Assembly (NCBI GenBank): GCA_965223405.1
Contig: CBDCWO010000004.1
Span: forward strand, 62,001 to 126,000
Direction of reading: 5' to 3'
DNA: 64,000 nt
Source: CBDCWO01 sp965223405
GTDB taxonomy: Bacteria > Bacteroidota > Bacteroidia > Chitinophagales > Saprospiraceae
Both the position numbers and the translations under genes were made by a program. Below the pieces are notes generated by a model. That model was not told where the DNA came from, made no database searches, and saw only the letters and a list, made by a program, of their open reading frames with translations. Below are positions 44,057 to 53,182 of this stretch, piece by piece; positions within the stretch are counted from its first letter, which is position 1; every line of letters starts with the position of its first letter.

Positions 44057-45714
44057 ATTCCATTGACTTGTTTGTCATAATCGTTTACTTTGTCGGTATC
44101 ACGGTATTTGGAATATGGATTTCCAGAAGAACTAAGACCAGTGAGGGTTACTTTTTAGGGGGACGGAAATTGAAGTGGTGGACCATGATGGGGCAGGCAT
44201 TTGGATCGGGAACACACGCGGAGATGCCGGTTGCGCAGGCTGGAGCAAGCTTTGCCGGTGGATTTGCCACTATTTGGTACCAATGGAAAAATATGCTGAT
44301 AACTCCATTTTATTGGTTAATGGCACCTTGGTATCGGCGGAGTGAGAGGACCACAATTTCCGAAATGGTTGTCGATCGTTACGGAAAACGTATGGGATTG
44401 TTATATTCGGTTTTTGCTATAGCGTTCTTTGTATTCGTGATGGGGGTGATGCTCCAGGGTGCTGCAAAGGTAATTAGTATTGCCAGTAATCAAATGATAT
44501 CATCCAATGCTGTGGTCATTGCTATGACCGTTGCTTTTATGTTGTATAGTTATCTGGGAGGACTTGTTGCCAGTGCATATACTGAAACCGTACAGGCATT
44601 CTTCATCATTGTATTGTCTTTTATGCTCATTCCTCTGGGATTAATGGAAATTGGCGGATTCTCCGGCATGAAACAGGCATTACCGAAGGATTTTTTCGTT
44701 CTGGTCAATGAAGGAAGCGGATTAGGAGTTTTTACCATCGCAATGCTCGCTTTAAATGGTATAGTGGGCATAACCGCACAACCCCACATGATGTCTATGT
44801 TCGCCACTGGTAAAACGGAACGCGCCGGGAGGATTGGTCAAACCTATGGAAATTTTGTTAAGCGGATAGTGACCATTGGCTGGGCCTTGACGGGATTGGT
44901 GGTCGCAGCCTTAGTGATAAAGAATCAAGTTAGTCTGAGCGATCCTGAACATGCCTTCGGATATGCCACTCGAGAATTGCTAGCTCCTGGATTGACTGGT
45001 TTGATGGTTGCCTGTATCCTTGCGGCTAATATGTCTTCCTGTTCTAATTTTATGGTCAACCTCGGTGCATTATTCACTACCGATATTTATAAAGGGTATT
45101 TCAAAGCAAATGCTGATGATGTACAGCTCCTACGAATGGGAAGAATTTCCGGACTGATATTTACATTGGCATCCGTATTTTTTGCATTGATTGTAAAAAA
45201 TGTACTAGCTGCATTTTTATTTGTTGAGACTATTTGCGCCTTTATGGGGATCATCGTGTTAGGCGGTATCTTGTGGAAAGGGGCTAATCGTTATGGAGCA
45301 TTTGTGGCTTTGGTAGCCTCTTTTATTTCATACTACTTCTTAAACTATTTCAATACCGGAGAAATAGCTTTGATTTATAAATGGCAGCCTGAGCCCTTCG
45401 GATGGGCCATGTTGATTGGTATAGGGTTGTTTTATCTCGTGAGTAAAGTTACCCCGGCAGAAGATCCGGCCCGGATTGAGAGATACTTCACCCGGTTGAA
45501 GTCGCTGGCGAAAGTCGATCAAATTCCTAATAAATCCACCTTAGCCCGGGATCATGGAAGAGCACTAATATTGATGGATTTGCCAGGGTGGTTAAACGCA
45601 GAAAGATGGAAAGGATTCAGAACCAGGTATCGCGAGGATTTGATCGGCTTTATCTTTGCTTGGTTTGTTGTTGGCCTAATCATTTTATTGGCTTGGCTGA
45701 TATTGCAAATTTAA
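44053..45714 (+). CDS. sodium:solute symporter (SSS family), amino-sugar cluster
   Basis: This 553-residue membrane protein starts at ATG 44053, overlapping the nagB stop by 4 bases. It has about 13 helices and SSS-type motifs (YFLGGRKLKWWTMMGQAFGSGTH at the start, ILAANMSSCSNFMVNLGALFTTDIYKGYF later). It lies between nagB and nagA, so it probably takes up GlcNAc or a related sugar with sodium. A kinase for GlcNAc would be needed to make the 6-phosphate and is not in view. The C-terminal cytoplasmic loop (PAEDPARIERYFTRLKSLA) is longer than in basic members. It differs strongly from the symporter at 29140. Confidence 0.88.
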   Translation: MNSIDLFVIIVYFVGITVFGIWISRRTKTSEGYFLGGRKLKWWTMMGQAFGSGTHAEMPVAQAGASFAGGFATIWYQWKNMLITPFYWLMAPWYRRSERTTISEMVVDRYGKRMGLLYSVFAIAFFVFVMGVMLQGAAKVISIASNQMISSNAVVIAMTVAFMLYSYLGGLVASAYTETVQAFFIIVLSFMLIPLGLMEIGGFSGMKQALPKDFFVLVNEGSGLGVFTIAMLALNGIVGITAQPHMMSMFATGKTERAGRIGQTYGNFVKRIVTIGWALTGLVVAALVIKNQVSLSDPEHAFGYATRELLAPGLTGLMVACILAANMSSCSNFMVNLGALFTTDIYKGYFKANADDVQLLRMGRISGLIFTLASVFFALIVKNVLAAFLFVETICAFMGIIVLGGILWKGANRYGAFVALVASFISYYFLNYFNTGEIALIYKWQPEPFGWAMLIGIGLFYLVSKVTPAEDPARIERYFTRLKSLAKVDQIPNKSTLARDHGRALILMDLPGWLNAERWKGFRTRYREDLIGFIFAWFVVGLIILLAWLILQI

Positions 45715-45717
45715 GAT

Positions 45718-47052
45718 ATGAGAATTCTATCTTCATCAGAAAATGTCTTAATCAAAAATGCGAATCTTGTCCTGCCTGACCGCATAGAAAAGAATGATCT
45801 TTTGATTCAGTCTGGAAAAATCGAAAAGATAGGTGCTAGACCTTATCACAACAAATCGTTTAAATCAATAGATGCAGAGGGTAAATACCTGTTACCTGGC
45901 TTTATCGATATCCACAACCATGGGGCTACACAGTTTGACTTTTCGCTAGGCATCTACCATCCGGAGCAGCGATCGTTTCACTATGATCAACAAGGATTTT
46001 TACAAGGACTTGAGGAATATCTGAGGTTTTTTTTGATGCAGGGTGCCACACGTATAGTACCTACCACTCTGGCCACATCAGTGGGTCAGCTGAAACGATC
46101 TTTTGGAAGCTTGCGAGATTTTGTCGATTCCAAAAATAGATTGGCGTCAATGATACACGGGATCAATTTGGAAGGGACTTTTTTGAAGATGAAAGCATAT
46201 GCCGGTGCTCAAGATCCCCAATATTTTTTTCCACCCCGAATATCCCTTTTGCAGGAACTACAAAAAGCCAGTGGTGATTTGCTCCGGATTGTCAATGTTC
46301 CACCTGAACATGGTGCAGAAGGGCTTAATATAATTGACCAATTAGTGAATAATCACATCATAGTTGCCGGTGGGCACTCCGGTGCCAATAGTGATCAATT
46401 TGATTTGGCGATCCAACGGGGGTTATCTTTGGGAGTACATTTTCTAAATGGTCCCAGTAAAAGCTCATCCAAATCTTTTTTTGGTGGCGGAGCTGTGGAG
46501 TCCATGTTAAAATCTGACAATGTGACTCTGGAAATTATCGCAGACGGATACCATGTCCATCCAGCTTATATCAGGGATACTCTGGTGCGCAAATCTGATG
46601 ATAAGATCATATTGATCACCGATAGCATGTTTGCAAATGGGTTTCCAATTGAAAGTTTTGACATAGGCGGTATACCCGGAAGGTTAAGTGCGAATGGTGA
46701 GTACCTTGAAGTTGTCAACAAACCTGATACGCTGTTTGGAAGTGTATTGACACCTTTGAAAGCCTTCGAAAACATGGTGAATTGGTTAACCACAGATATG
46801 CCAGGTGTCTGGCATCGCATCCATCCAGCTTTGGATCTCCACGAGGCAATTCAATCAGTATCAAAGATGATCAGCTCCAATCCCGCCAGATTATTGGATA
46901 TTGACGGCTCGACGAATGTACCCGGAACAGGGAGTATCTCCGTAGGGAATTGGGCAGACTTGGTTTTGGTTGAAATCCACCGTGAGCAACGAATTTCTCT
47001 TGAAATAAACAGGGTGTTCTTGAAAGGAATTGATACAGCACAGATAGTATGA
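45718..47052 (+). CDS. nagA: N-acetylglucosamine-6-phosphate deacetylase
   Basis: This 444-residue amidohydrolase-fold enzyme starts 3 bases after the symporter stop, so it is in the same operon. Motifs: GFIDIHNHG (HxH), GINLEGTFL with the metal Glu, GGHSGANSDQ, HFLNG, DGYHVHP and LITDSM with the catalytic Asp. It removes the acetyl group from GlcNAc-6-phosphate, giving glucosamine-6-phosphate, the substrate of NagB two genes upstream. It is longer than the E. coli enzyme (382 residues), with insertions around residues 80-100 and 330-380. It looks complete and functional. Confidence 0.9.
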   Translation: MRILSSSENVLIKNANLVLPDRIEKNDLLIQSGKIEKIGARPYHNKSFKSIDAEGKYLLPGFIDIHNHGATQFDFSLGIYHPEQRSFHYDQQGFLQGLEEYLRFFLMQGATRIVPTTLATSVGQLKRSFGSLRDFVDSKNRLASMIHGINLEGTFLKMKAYAGAQDPQYFFPPRISLLQELQKASGDLLRIVNVPPEHGAEGLNIIDQLVNNHIIVAGGHSGANSDQFDLAIQRGLSLGVHFLNGPSKSSSKSFFGGGAVESMLKSDNVTLEIIADGYHVHPAYIRDTLVRKSDDKIILITDSMFANGFPIESFDIGGIPGRLSANGEYLEVVNKPDTLFGSVLTPLKAFENMVNWLTTDMPGVWHRIHPALDLHEAIQSVSKMISSNPARLLDIDGSTNVPGTGSISVGNWADLVLVEIHREQRISLEINRVFLKGIDTAQIV

Positions 47053-47451
47053 TTCAGTCATAGAGCCTCATTATTGAATTCATTTCAAGAATATCCACTT
47101 TGGAGACCGACTCCTAAGTATCTCTTTTCCGGAGAACTCAAAGAGATATCAACTATGAACCTAAAAAAAAGTTGAAGAGATATCAATCTATCTGCCAATC
47201 ATCTTCACTTAGGGTTATTTTCTTTCCATATATCAAAACAATATTTTGTAAATATCTGTAATTCAGTTAAATAGATTCTATTTGGAGTTTTAAGACAGGA
47301 CCATGATGCGATGAATACATATGTGGTGAGCTAATTTGAAAAAGATGTTTTGTTTAACAAAAATCAAAAAAGATTAAACAAAAATGAATCATTACCTGTT
47401 AGGGAGTTGTCTTTTCAAAATTATTATTTAAAACCAAAAAAGAAATTTAAA
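47053..47451. other. intergenic and leader region, 399 bases
   Basis: This stretch between nagA and the fasciclin gene has a hairpin near its left end (TATCTCTTT / AAAGAGATA, 47119-47148). That hairpin is not followed by a T tract, so it is not a clear terminator. An in-frame extension from 47350 to the fasciclin ATG encodes a Lys/Asn-rich stretch with no signal-peptide features and is probably untranslated leader. Confidence 0.4.
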
Positions 47452-48390
47452 ATGATTAAGTATTCAATTTTCAAACTTCTGTTTCTCGGAATATTTTTTA
47501 GTTCTGTAATAGCCTGTGACAATAAGGATGAGGTCACTCCGGAAATTCCGGATTCCAAAACTATTGCACAAATTGCCGCAGACGATTCACAGTTTAGCAC
47601 ACTAGTATCAGCCCTTGATCGGGTGAATTTGGTGTCGGTATTAGATGGTGCAGGTTCTTACACTGTATTTGCACCTACGAATGCAGCTTTTCAGAAATTG
47701 GGGGTGGATCTATCGTCATTAACTGATGAAATGCTGACGGAAGTGTTACTTAACCATGTGGTTGGAGCCAAAGTACTTTCGACGGATATTGCAGAGGGAC
47801 AGACCTATGTATCTTCTGAGGCAGCAACGGGACCCAATAATGCCAAATTGTCTTTACTCGTTGAGAAAGATGCTAACGGAGTAATGATCAATGGAAAAGC
47901 AACAGTTTCGGTTCCTGATATTAATGCTTCCAATGGCGTGATCCATGTAGTGGATGAAGTTGTAATGCCACTGGATGTCGTTGGACATGCACTGGCGAAT
48001 AAACACTTTTCCACGTTGGTTGATGTGATGGGAGTGGCGGAAGGTGATTTGGTCAGCGTACTGAGTGGTGAGGGACCTTTTACCGTGTTTGCACCGATTA
48101 ATGAAGCATTTTCGGGGATATCGGAGGTAACCTCCACCCTTAATCCGTCTCAGTTGGCAAAGGTGTTGACTTATCATGTTACGGGAGGAAATGTATTGTC
48201 TTCAAATCTATCCGATGCGATGATGGTGACTACGGTAAATGGAGAGGAGTTTATGATCCATATCGCAGAAGATGCTGTGATGATTAAGGATGCCAATGGT
48301 GGTTCATCAAATATTGTATTAGTTGATGTACAAGCAAAAAATGGGGTGATTCATGTGCTAGATCAGGTGATAATTCCGGAAAATCTGTAA
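47452..48390 (+). CDS. lipoprotein with two fasciclin domains
   Basis: This 312-residue protein starts at MIKYSIFKLLFLG with a lipoprotein signal (SSVIAC, Cys at about 22). Two fasciclin (FAS1) domains follow, each with the conserved motifs: first TVFAPTNAAFQKL with NGVIHVVDEVVMP, second TVFAPINEAFSGI with NGVIHVLDQVIIP. FAS1 domains support adhesion and matrix contacts. The protein would be anchored to the outer or inner membrane. It has its own leader and a strong terminator after it. Length and organisation are typical of Bacteroidota fasciclin proteins. Confidence 0.93.
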   Translation: MIKYSIFKLLFLGIFFSSVIACDNKDEVTPEIPDSKTIAQIAADDSQFSTLVSALDRVNLVSVLDGAGSYTVFAPTNAAFQKLGVDLSSLTDEMLTEVLLNHVVGAKVLSTDIAEGQTYVSSEAATGPNNAKLSLLVEKDANGVMINGKATVSVPDINASNGVIHVVDEVVMPLDVVGHALANKHFSTLVDVMGVAEGDLVSVLSGEGPFTVFAPINEAFSGISEVTSTLNPSQLAKVLTYHVTGGNVLSSNLSDAMMVTTVNGEEFMIHIAEDAVMIKDANGGSSNIVLVDVQAKNGVIHVLDQVIIPENL

Positions 48391-48480
48391 ATAGCATCAA
48401 AATATACACCTGCTCACCTATACTGATCAGTAGTTGAGAGTAGAGATGGATATGCAATGTAGTTTGAGTGGATTGGTAAA

Positions 48481-48518
48481 AACAAAAAGTCTGGCCAAAG
48501 GGCCAGACTTTTTGTTTT
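48481..48518. terminator. perfect 16-bp hairpin terminator, bidirectional
   Basis: AACAAAAAGTCTGGCC, a 4-base loop, then GGCCAGACTTTTTGTT forms a perfect stem ending in T-rich sequence on the plus strand. Because the stem is flanked by A-rich sequence on its left, it can also act on the reverse strand. It lies between the fasciclin gene and the reverse-strand tRNA gene and would stop both. Confidence 0.8.
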
Positions 48519-48522
48519 GATG

Positions 48523-48596
48523 TGACTCCATCAGGACTCGAACCTGAAACCTGCTGCTTAGAAGGCAGCTGCTCTATCCAGTTGAGCTATGGAGCC
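48523..48596 (-). tRNA. tRNA-Arg (anticodon UCU)
   Basis: The reverse strand folds as a complete tRNA: acceptor GGCTCCA/TGGAGTC with one G:U pair, D arm GCTC/GAGC, anticodon stem GCTGC/GCAGC around the loop CTTCTAA (anticodon TCT), and T arm TCAGG/CCTGA with loop TTCGAGT. CCA is not encoded. It reads AGA codons, which are common in A+T-rich genes. Confidence 0.95.
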
Positions 48597-48685
48597 TGGA
48601 TGAAGTTAGATTAACGAGACGCAAAAGTAGGATTATTTTATTAATTCTAACCGATAGAAACAAAATTTCAAATCGATTCTTTTTC

Positions 48686-49060
48686 TTATTTAGAATCCGC
48701 CGGTTGGTTATTATCGCTATCCGGATCACTGTTTATTGAGTAATTTGGTATATCCGAAGATAGGTAATCCAAATCCGCATAGCGATCCTCGTATCTATCT
48801 TTTACCTTGGATCGCAGAATGCCACTATCATTATAATCATCATCGTCTTCGATGATTTGTTTAGCTTCAGAAACAGTCATTCTGACCAAATAATATTTTG
48901 TATCGGTTTCAAATGGTAAGGCACTTACACGCTTTCCCTCTCGATTTGTAAAATAGATGAGATGACCGGCAAATCCATTCGGATAGGAAAACTTTATTTG
49001 CTCTTGGAGCTGGATATCGAGTTTTTCAAAATCTTTAATTACTCGCGATTTTTGATCCAT
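48686..49060 (-). CDS. conserved Bacteroidota protein of unknown function
   Basis: This 124-residue soluble protein starts at MDQKSRVIKDFEKL; an ATG at 49078 would add six residues. It contains QEQIKFSYPNGFAGHLIYFTN and KRVSALPFETDTKYYLVRMT, a pattern I recall from small conserved proteins of the phylum. It ends in a long acidic tail (EDDDDYNDSGI, then NSDPDSDNNQ). No signal or membrane segment is present. The acidic tail may mediate protein binding. It is near the tRNA-Arg gene, same strand, with no operon partner. Confidence 0.6.
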   Translation of the reverse strand: MDQKSRVIKDFEKLDIQLQEQIKFSYPNGFAGHLIYFTNREGKRVSALPFETDTKYYLVRMTVSEAKQIIEDDDDYNDSGILRSKVKDRYEDRYADLDYLSSDIPNYSINSDPDSDNNQPADSK

Positions 49061-49213
49061 TATGCATTGATTTAACATTTCGATTGTACAATATTAAACA
49101 ATTATGGAATATGGCGCACAAAAAGATTTTATCGAAGTTAATTTAAAACAATTTCCTCTCAAACTAACCGGTTTGGAGTCTGGACATTATTTCGGTAAAT
49201 CATAGCGAAGCGA

Positions 49214-49756
49214 TCACTTCGGTACGCATGCGGCCAATTTGAAAAATTTCAGACCAGGATTTTCATAGTCGTAGTCTACATCTACTACGTACTCAAAGTA
49301 AACAACACTCCGTGGTGGAAACTCCGGACAGTTTTGAAAACCCTGGCTGTAGTTGACTGTGCGTTGAGCGAATGGTTGTCCGAAAGCAGGAGGATCTACC
49401 TTGCTAAACTTAAAAGTTATCACTAATGCGTCTTCTTTGTTGTTCATGTTAAATCCAAATGTATAGCCTAATCCACAGGCCAATTCGGTATGTTCCGGTA
49501 TCACCTTGCTTCCTGCACAGACATAGTCAAAGATTGAGCTTAAATGTCCACCACAATGTTTTTTATACACTTCTACTTTGATGAACATAGGCGATGGAGG
49601 TATTTGCGGTAGTGGGTGAGAAATAAGTCCATCGAATTCGACATCATAATTAATATCAGGAACCTTGGTGTCATCACATTCATCTTCAAACAAACTACAT
49701 CCGGAAAGGCAAAATAGAATTATCAAAGTCGTCGCAATTTTGAGCAGATTTTTCAT
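49214..49756 (-). CDS. lipoprotein of unknown function
   Basis: This 180-residue protein has a clean lipoprotein signal (IILFCLSGC, Cys at about 20). The mature part is beta-rich with several Cys (KHCGGHL, YVCAGSK, LACGLGY, NCPEF, AACVPK) that could form disulfides. I recognise no family. It is transcribed alone on the reverse strand. It may be a small periplasmic or surface protein. Confidence 0.65.
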   Translation of the reverse strand: MKNLLKIATTLIILFCLSGCSLFEDECDDTKVPDINYDVEFDGLISHPLPQIPPSPMFIKVEVYKKHCGGHLSSIFDYVCAGSKVIPEHTELACGLGYTFGFNMNNKEDALVITFKFSKVDPPAFGQPFAQRTVNYSQGFQNCPEFPPRSVVYFEYVVDVDYDYENPGLKFFKLAACVPK

Positions 49757-50014
49757 AAGGATGTATTTAATATTTCTCGTTAATCTGATTCTCCAAGGAT
49801 GAATTACACTTCAAAATCATACCCAACGTTTGGATTTCATTTGCTTAATTTTTATGGGCCAATCAATGATTGAAATCAGCTTATATGATGATCTTTAAAT
49901 AGGCAACTGAAAAGATGGGATAGATGAAAAAAATAGTTCATCTAAATGCTGTTTCAATATGGCAGGGTTGAAGGCAGGAATGTTAAATAAATTCTAATAT
50001 TCTGATTATTGATT

Positions 50015-50022
50015 TACTTTTG
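50015..50022 (+). promoter_or_regulatory. putative Bacteroidota -7 box
   Basis: TACTTTTG matches TAnnTTTG and lies 18 bases before the ATG of the following gene, giving a very short leader. The -33 region has no clear TTTG. Confidence 0.4.
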
Positions 50023-50039
50023 TAATTAAATAGGAATAG

Positions 50040-50960
50040 ATGAAACCAGCAAAATATTTATTTGTGATAACCTTACTGTTATCCTGGAGTGCTGTTACTC
50101 ATAGCCAAATTCTTAAGCGAATCATTGATAAATCAATAAATAAAGCAGAACAGCGCCTAGAAGATAAAGCAGCTGAACTTTTAGCTGAAATGTTGGTCCG
50201 ACAGTTGGAAAAGCAAGTGGATAAGTATTTCGAAGATTTGGCCAGAGAGCAAGCCCGGCAGGACAGTATTGAAAGAACAAAGGGGGGAGAAGAAATAGAT
50301 AGTGAGGAGATGAACCGGATGATGAGAGCTATAATGGATGGAATGGGAGATGCTTCTAAACTGGCTGAAAGTTATGTATTTACGCTTATCCTGGATACAG
50401 AAATCGGTACGGGAAAAGAAACAGACCAAGCAAGATTTTTTTATCATCAGGATCATGCCTACTTTGGTGTGGAACAAATCCAGCAGGCAGATACTCACTT
50501 CATGTTGTTTGACTTTGAAAATGATGTCATTGCCTTGTTAAAGACAGATAAGAAAGGAAATAAAACAGGACAAGTCTTACCCAATGTAATGGGCCTGGCT
50601 GCGGGGATGGTACCTTCAGATCAAGAGGCCCAGAGTGCTTTCTCCATTAAGAAAGGATCTAAAAAGAAGAAAATTGCCGGGTATACCAGTTTACAGTATC
50701 TGGGTGAGGATGATGATTCGAATTACGAATTTTTTCTGACTGAGGATTTACCGAGTTTGTGGAGTCAACAATCTGCAAAAACCATGGAACGCTTTGCTGC
50801 ATTTCAATACTCTGGTCAGTTCGAGTCCCTAAAAGGGATGCTCATGGAATCAAAGGTTACCAATAAAACAAAGCCTAAAGATGTGGATCACTTTTTGGTC
50901 ACGAAAGTTACTAAATCTGAATATAAGGTCCGTAAGGAGGAATACCAATTTGGCGAATAA
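50040..50960 (+). CDS. exported protein, probably DUF4412-like
   Basis: This 306-residue protein has a signal peptide (residues 1-22, VTHSQ). An amphipathic helical region follows (residues 25-90, Lys/Glu-rich, EDKAAELLAEMLVRQLEKQVDKY). The beta-rich remainder contains MLFDFENDVIALLKTDKKGNKTG and IAGYTSLQYLGEDD, like the DUF4412 family of exported Bacteroidota proteins. No catalytic motif is visible. It is followed at 63 bases by a small membrane protein gene in the same direction. The DUF assignment is tentative. Confidence 0.6.
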   Translation: MKPAKYLFVITLLLSWSAVTHSQILKRIIDKSINKAEQRLEDKAAELLAEMLVRQLEKQVDKYFEDLAREQARQDSIERTKGGEEIDSEEMNRMMRAIMDGMGDASKLAESYVFTLILDTEIGTGKETDQARFFYHQDHAYFGVEQIQQADTHFMLFDFENDVIALLKTDKKGNKTGQVLPNVMGLAAGMVPSDQEAQSAFSIKKGSKKKKIAGYTSLQYLGEDDDSNYEFFLTEDLPSLWSQQSAKTMERFAAFQYSGQFESLKGMLMESKVTNKTKPKDVDHFLVTKVTKSEYKVRKEEYQFGE

Positions 50961-51023
50961 TCACCCAGGATAACAAGAAACAAAGCAAAATTTGCGTTTC
51001 TATTCTATCATCAAATTCATAAA

Positions 51024-51347
51024 ATGAAAATAATTTCTTGGAAACTACTGGATATTCGTATTCTGGGTGTCTATGGGTTGGTGGCTTTGAGCACTTTGAT
51101 TTTTACGAAAGTCAACCAATCTATGATGGAGTATTCCGATATTAGTTATTTCAAGGCCTTGCAGAGATTATCAGTATTTATGAATTCGGTAGCGATATGG
51201 AGTTACATTTTTATCGCGATCTGGGTGTCCAGTATCGTAGGATTGGTTTTGTCGTTGATGTATAAAAAGATTCGATTGATTAATTCTTTTGGCTTGATTT
51301 TTATTCTACTCTCACTATTCACTGTCATCGCCATTATTACGCAATAA
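51024..51347 (+). CDS. small membrane protein, three helices
   Basis: This 107-residue protein has three hydrophobic segments (ILGVYGLVALSTLIF, SVAIWSYIFIAIWVSSIVGLVLSL, FGLIFILLSLFTVIAII) with short loops. It begins MKIISWKLLDIR. I recognise no family. It lies between the DUF4412-like gene and the MFS gene on the plus strand, with gaps of 63 and 74 bases, so it might be in one transcription unit. It could be an accessory or assembly protein. Confidence 0.6.
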   Translation: MKIISWKLLDIRILGVYGLVALSTLIFTKVNQSMMEYSDISYFKALQRLSVFMNSVAIWSYIFIAIWVSSIVGLVLSLMYKKIRLINSFGLIFILLSLFTVIAIITQ

Positions 51348-51421
51348 TTTTCCAATCATATCCTTGGATTTGGTATTCTGAAAGTTAATTTTACTTCGTA
51401 AATTAACATAATCCAAAATTA

Positions 51422-52555
51422 TTGAATCTTTCGTTGTGGCGGATTTCCGCGGTATCTTTCATTATCATATCCAGTATCAACCTCATCACCGTATTGCCGT
51501 TGATGATTGGAGCGCTTCAGGATAATCTAGGCTTCTCTGAATTGGAATTGGGACTAATTGCCTCCTCGGATACGATGGGAGTAGTCATCAGCGGATGGCT
51601 GGTATTTAAGTACAGCAATCGATTTTCTATCCGCTCATTGGTAGTTACCGGATTGGCAGGATTAGGCTTAGCACATCTGGGGAGTATAGTAATAGAAAAT
51701 TCAGGGATGTTTATTTCAATTAGACTGTTGGGTGGATTTTGTGGGGGGATTGCGTACACAACCTCTTTGGCTTACTTCGCCCGATTGTCAAAACCACAGT
51801 TGGGATATGTTAACTATGTTATTACCTTTTCATTGTATAGTGCCTTGCTGTTGATAGTCTATCCTGGAATCCTTGCATTTGACTACCGGTTGGGATTTTT
51901 AATTTTGGCTGGTTTGGTTTTTATTTCTATACTAATTTCTTGGAATCATTTTGAAAAAGGAGATTGTTTAGCTTCCGGAACCCCATCAAAGTACAAATTC
52001 AATTGGCAAATCATATTGATATTAATTGCATTCTTTGGGTTTCAAGGTGGAAACGCCTCGATCTTTAGCTTTATGGAAAGGCTTGGGAATGAGTCAGGGA
52101 TTTCAGCTGGCTCCATTGGTCTCAGCATAGGAGTGTCTATTTTCGTTGGGGTGTTTGCGGGTATTACCGTCCTTTGGATGAGTAAAAGTATTCATTCCCG
52201 AATCCAGATTATCTTGGGCTTGGCCATGATGATTATTTCGGAATTTTTCCTTTATATGTCTGCCGGTCATTTTATATATTATCTAATCGGAGTTTGTTTG
52301 CTGGGTTTTGGATTTTCCATATCATTACCTAATCTGTTCAACCTGCTGGCTGAATTTGACCGTGAAGGAAAAAACCTTGCTTTGGGTACCATGGCCAATT
52401 GGTTTGGTCAGGCGGTAGGACCTTTTGTCGCCGGTTGGTATTTATTGCACCATAACTTTATTGAAATTGTGTGGCCTTCAGGATTTTTTTTAATCCTTTC
52501 TATGTTGTGCATTGTTACTGTTTCGTTATTTGATAAGACAATCCTTTCGACATGA
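51422..52555 (+). CDS. MFS transporter
   Basis: This 377-residue protein has 12 predicted helices in two halves. The N-terminal part has GFSELELGLIASSDTMGVVISGWLV, SIRSLVVTGLAGLGLAHLG and RLLGGFCGGIAYTTSLAYFARL, typical of major facilitator transporters. The start is a TTG at 51422, giving MNLSLWRISAV, since no ATG fits upstream. Substrate is unknown; the shape suggests a drug or metabolite exporter. It overlaps the DUF502 gene by 4 bases (ATGA), so the two are translationally coupled. Confidence 0.85.
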   Translation: MNLSLWRISAVSFIIISSINLITVLPLMIGALQDNLGFSELELGLIASSDTMGVVISGWLVFKYSNRFSIRSLVVTGLAGLGLAHLGSIVIENSGMFISIRLLGGFCGGIAYTTSLAYFARLSKPQLGYVNYVITFSLYSALLLIVYPGILAFDYRLGFLILAGLVFISILISWNHFEKGDCLASGTPSKYKFNWQIILILIAFFGFQGGNASIFSFMERLGNESGISAGSIGLSIGVSIFVGVFAGITVLWMSKSIHSRIQIILGLAMMIISEFFLYMSAGHFIYYLIGVCLLGFGFSISLPNLFNLLAEFDREGKNLALGTMANWFGQAVGPFVAGWYLLHHNFIEIVWPSGFFLILSMLCIVTVSLFDKTILST

Positions 52556-53181
52556 TAATCAGACTAAAGAAATTCTTCATAACTACTTTGATTGGAGGAT
52601 TGGTAGTTATCCTACCGATCACCATTTTTATCTTAATAACCCGGTTGGTCATTCGTTGGCTTACGGATCTGGTACGACCGATAGCCAATTGGATTTCCAC
52701 CATAGGAGCAATCAATCAGGAGTGGAATGACTTTGTTATTAACTCCATAGCTTTGGCGACCTTGGTGTTATTTTGTTTTGTGGTAGGATTGGTGGTCAGG
52801 ACTCAATTGGGAAAACAGCTTTGGAATTCAATTGAGCATAATTGGTTAGAGAAACTTCCTCTGTATGGTATCGTAAAAGAGACCGTTCAACAGTTTTCCG
52901 GTGCTAAAGAGCAGCCATTCTCCAAGGTGGTCCTGGTAGATCCTTATAATTCAGGAAATTTAATGACCGGTTTTATAACCGATGAGCACGACAATGGTAT
53001 GTTTACGGTATTTGTACCAACTGCACCTAATCCAACTAATGGATTTGTTTTTCATGCGCCTGCTGCCTCGGTGCAACACATTGATGTAGACTCAGACGAT
53101 GCACTTCGCAGTATAATCGGAATAGGATTCGGTTCAAAGAAAATACTCAATCTCGATCAAATCAAGAATAATGTACCTTGA
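52552..53181 (+). CDS. DUF502-family membrane protein
   Basis: This 209-residue protein has two N-terminal transmembrane segments (FFITTLIGGLVVILPITIF, INSIALATLVLFCFVVGLVV) and a soluble C-terminal domain. The motifs LPLYGIVKETVQQFSG, VVLVDPY and FVPTAPNPTNGFV are those of the DUF502 family, found widely in bacteria and plants. Its function is unknown; membrane or envelope roles have been suggested. It is cotranscribed with the upstream MFS gene by a 4-base overlap. Its stop is two bases from the convergent mutS stop, a tight convergent pair. Confidence 0.9.
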   Translation: MIIRLKKFFITTLIGGLVVILPITIFILITRLVIRWLTDLVRPIANWISTIGAINQEWNDFVINSIALATLVLFCFVVGLVVRTQLGKQLWNSIEHNWLEKLPLYGIVKETVQQFSGAKEQPFSKVVLVDPYNSGNLMTGFITDEHDNGMFTVFVPTAPNPTNGFVFHAPAASVQHIDVDSDDALRSIIGIGFGSKKILNLDQIKNNVP

Positions 53182-53182
53182 G

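Noticed and set aside
47119..47148. Hairpin TATCTCTTT / AAAGAGATA after nagA as a terminator
   Set aside because: No T tract follows and the stem is A+T-rich; kept only as a remark in the intergenic entry.
48523..48596. tRNA-Arg as an integration site for a genomic island
   Set aside because: No integrase gene, no repeat of the tRNA 3' end and no composition change are seen nearby.
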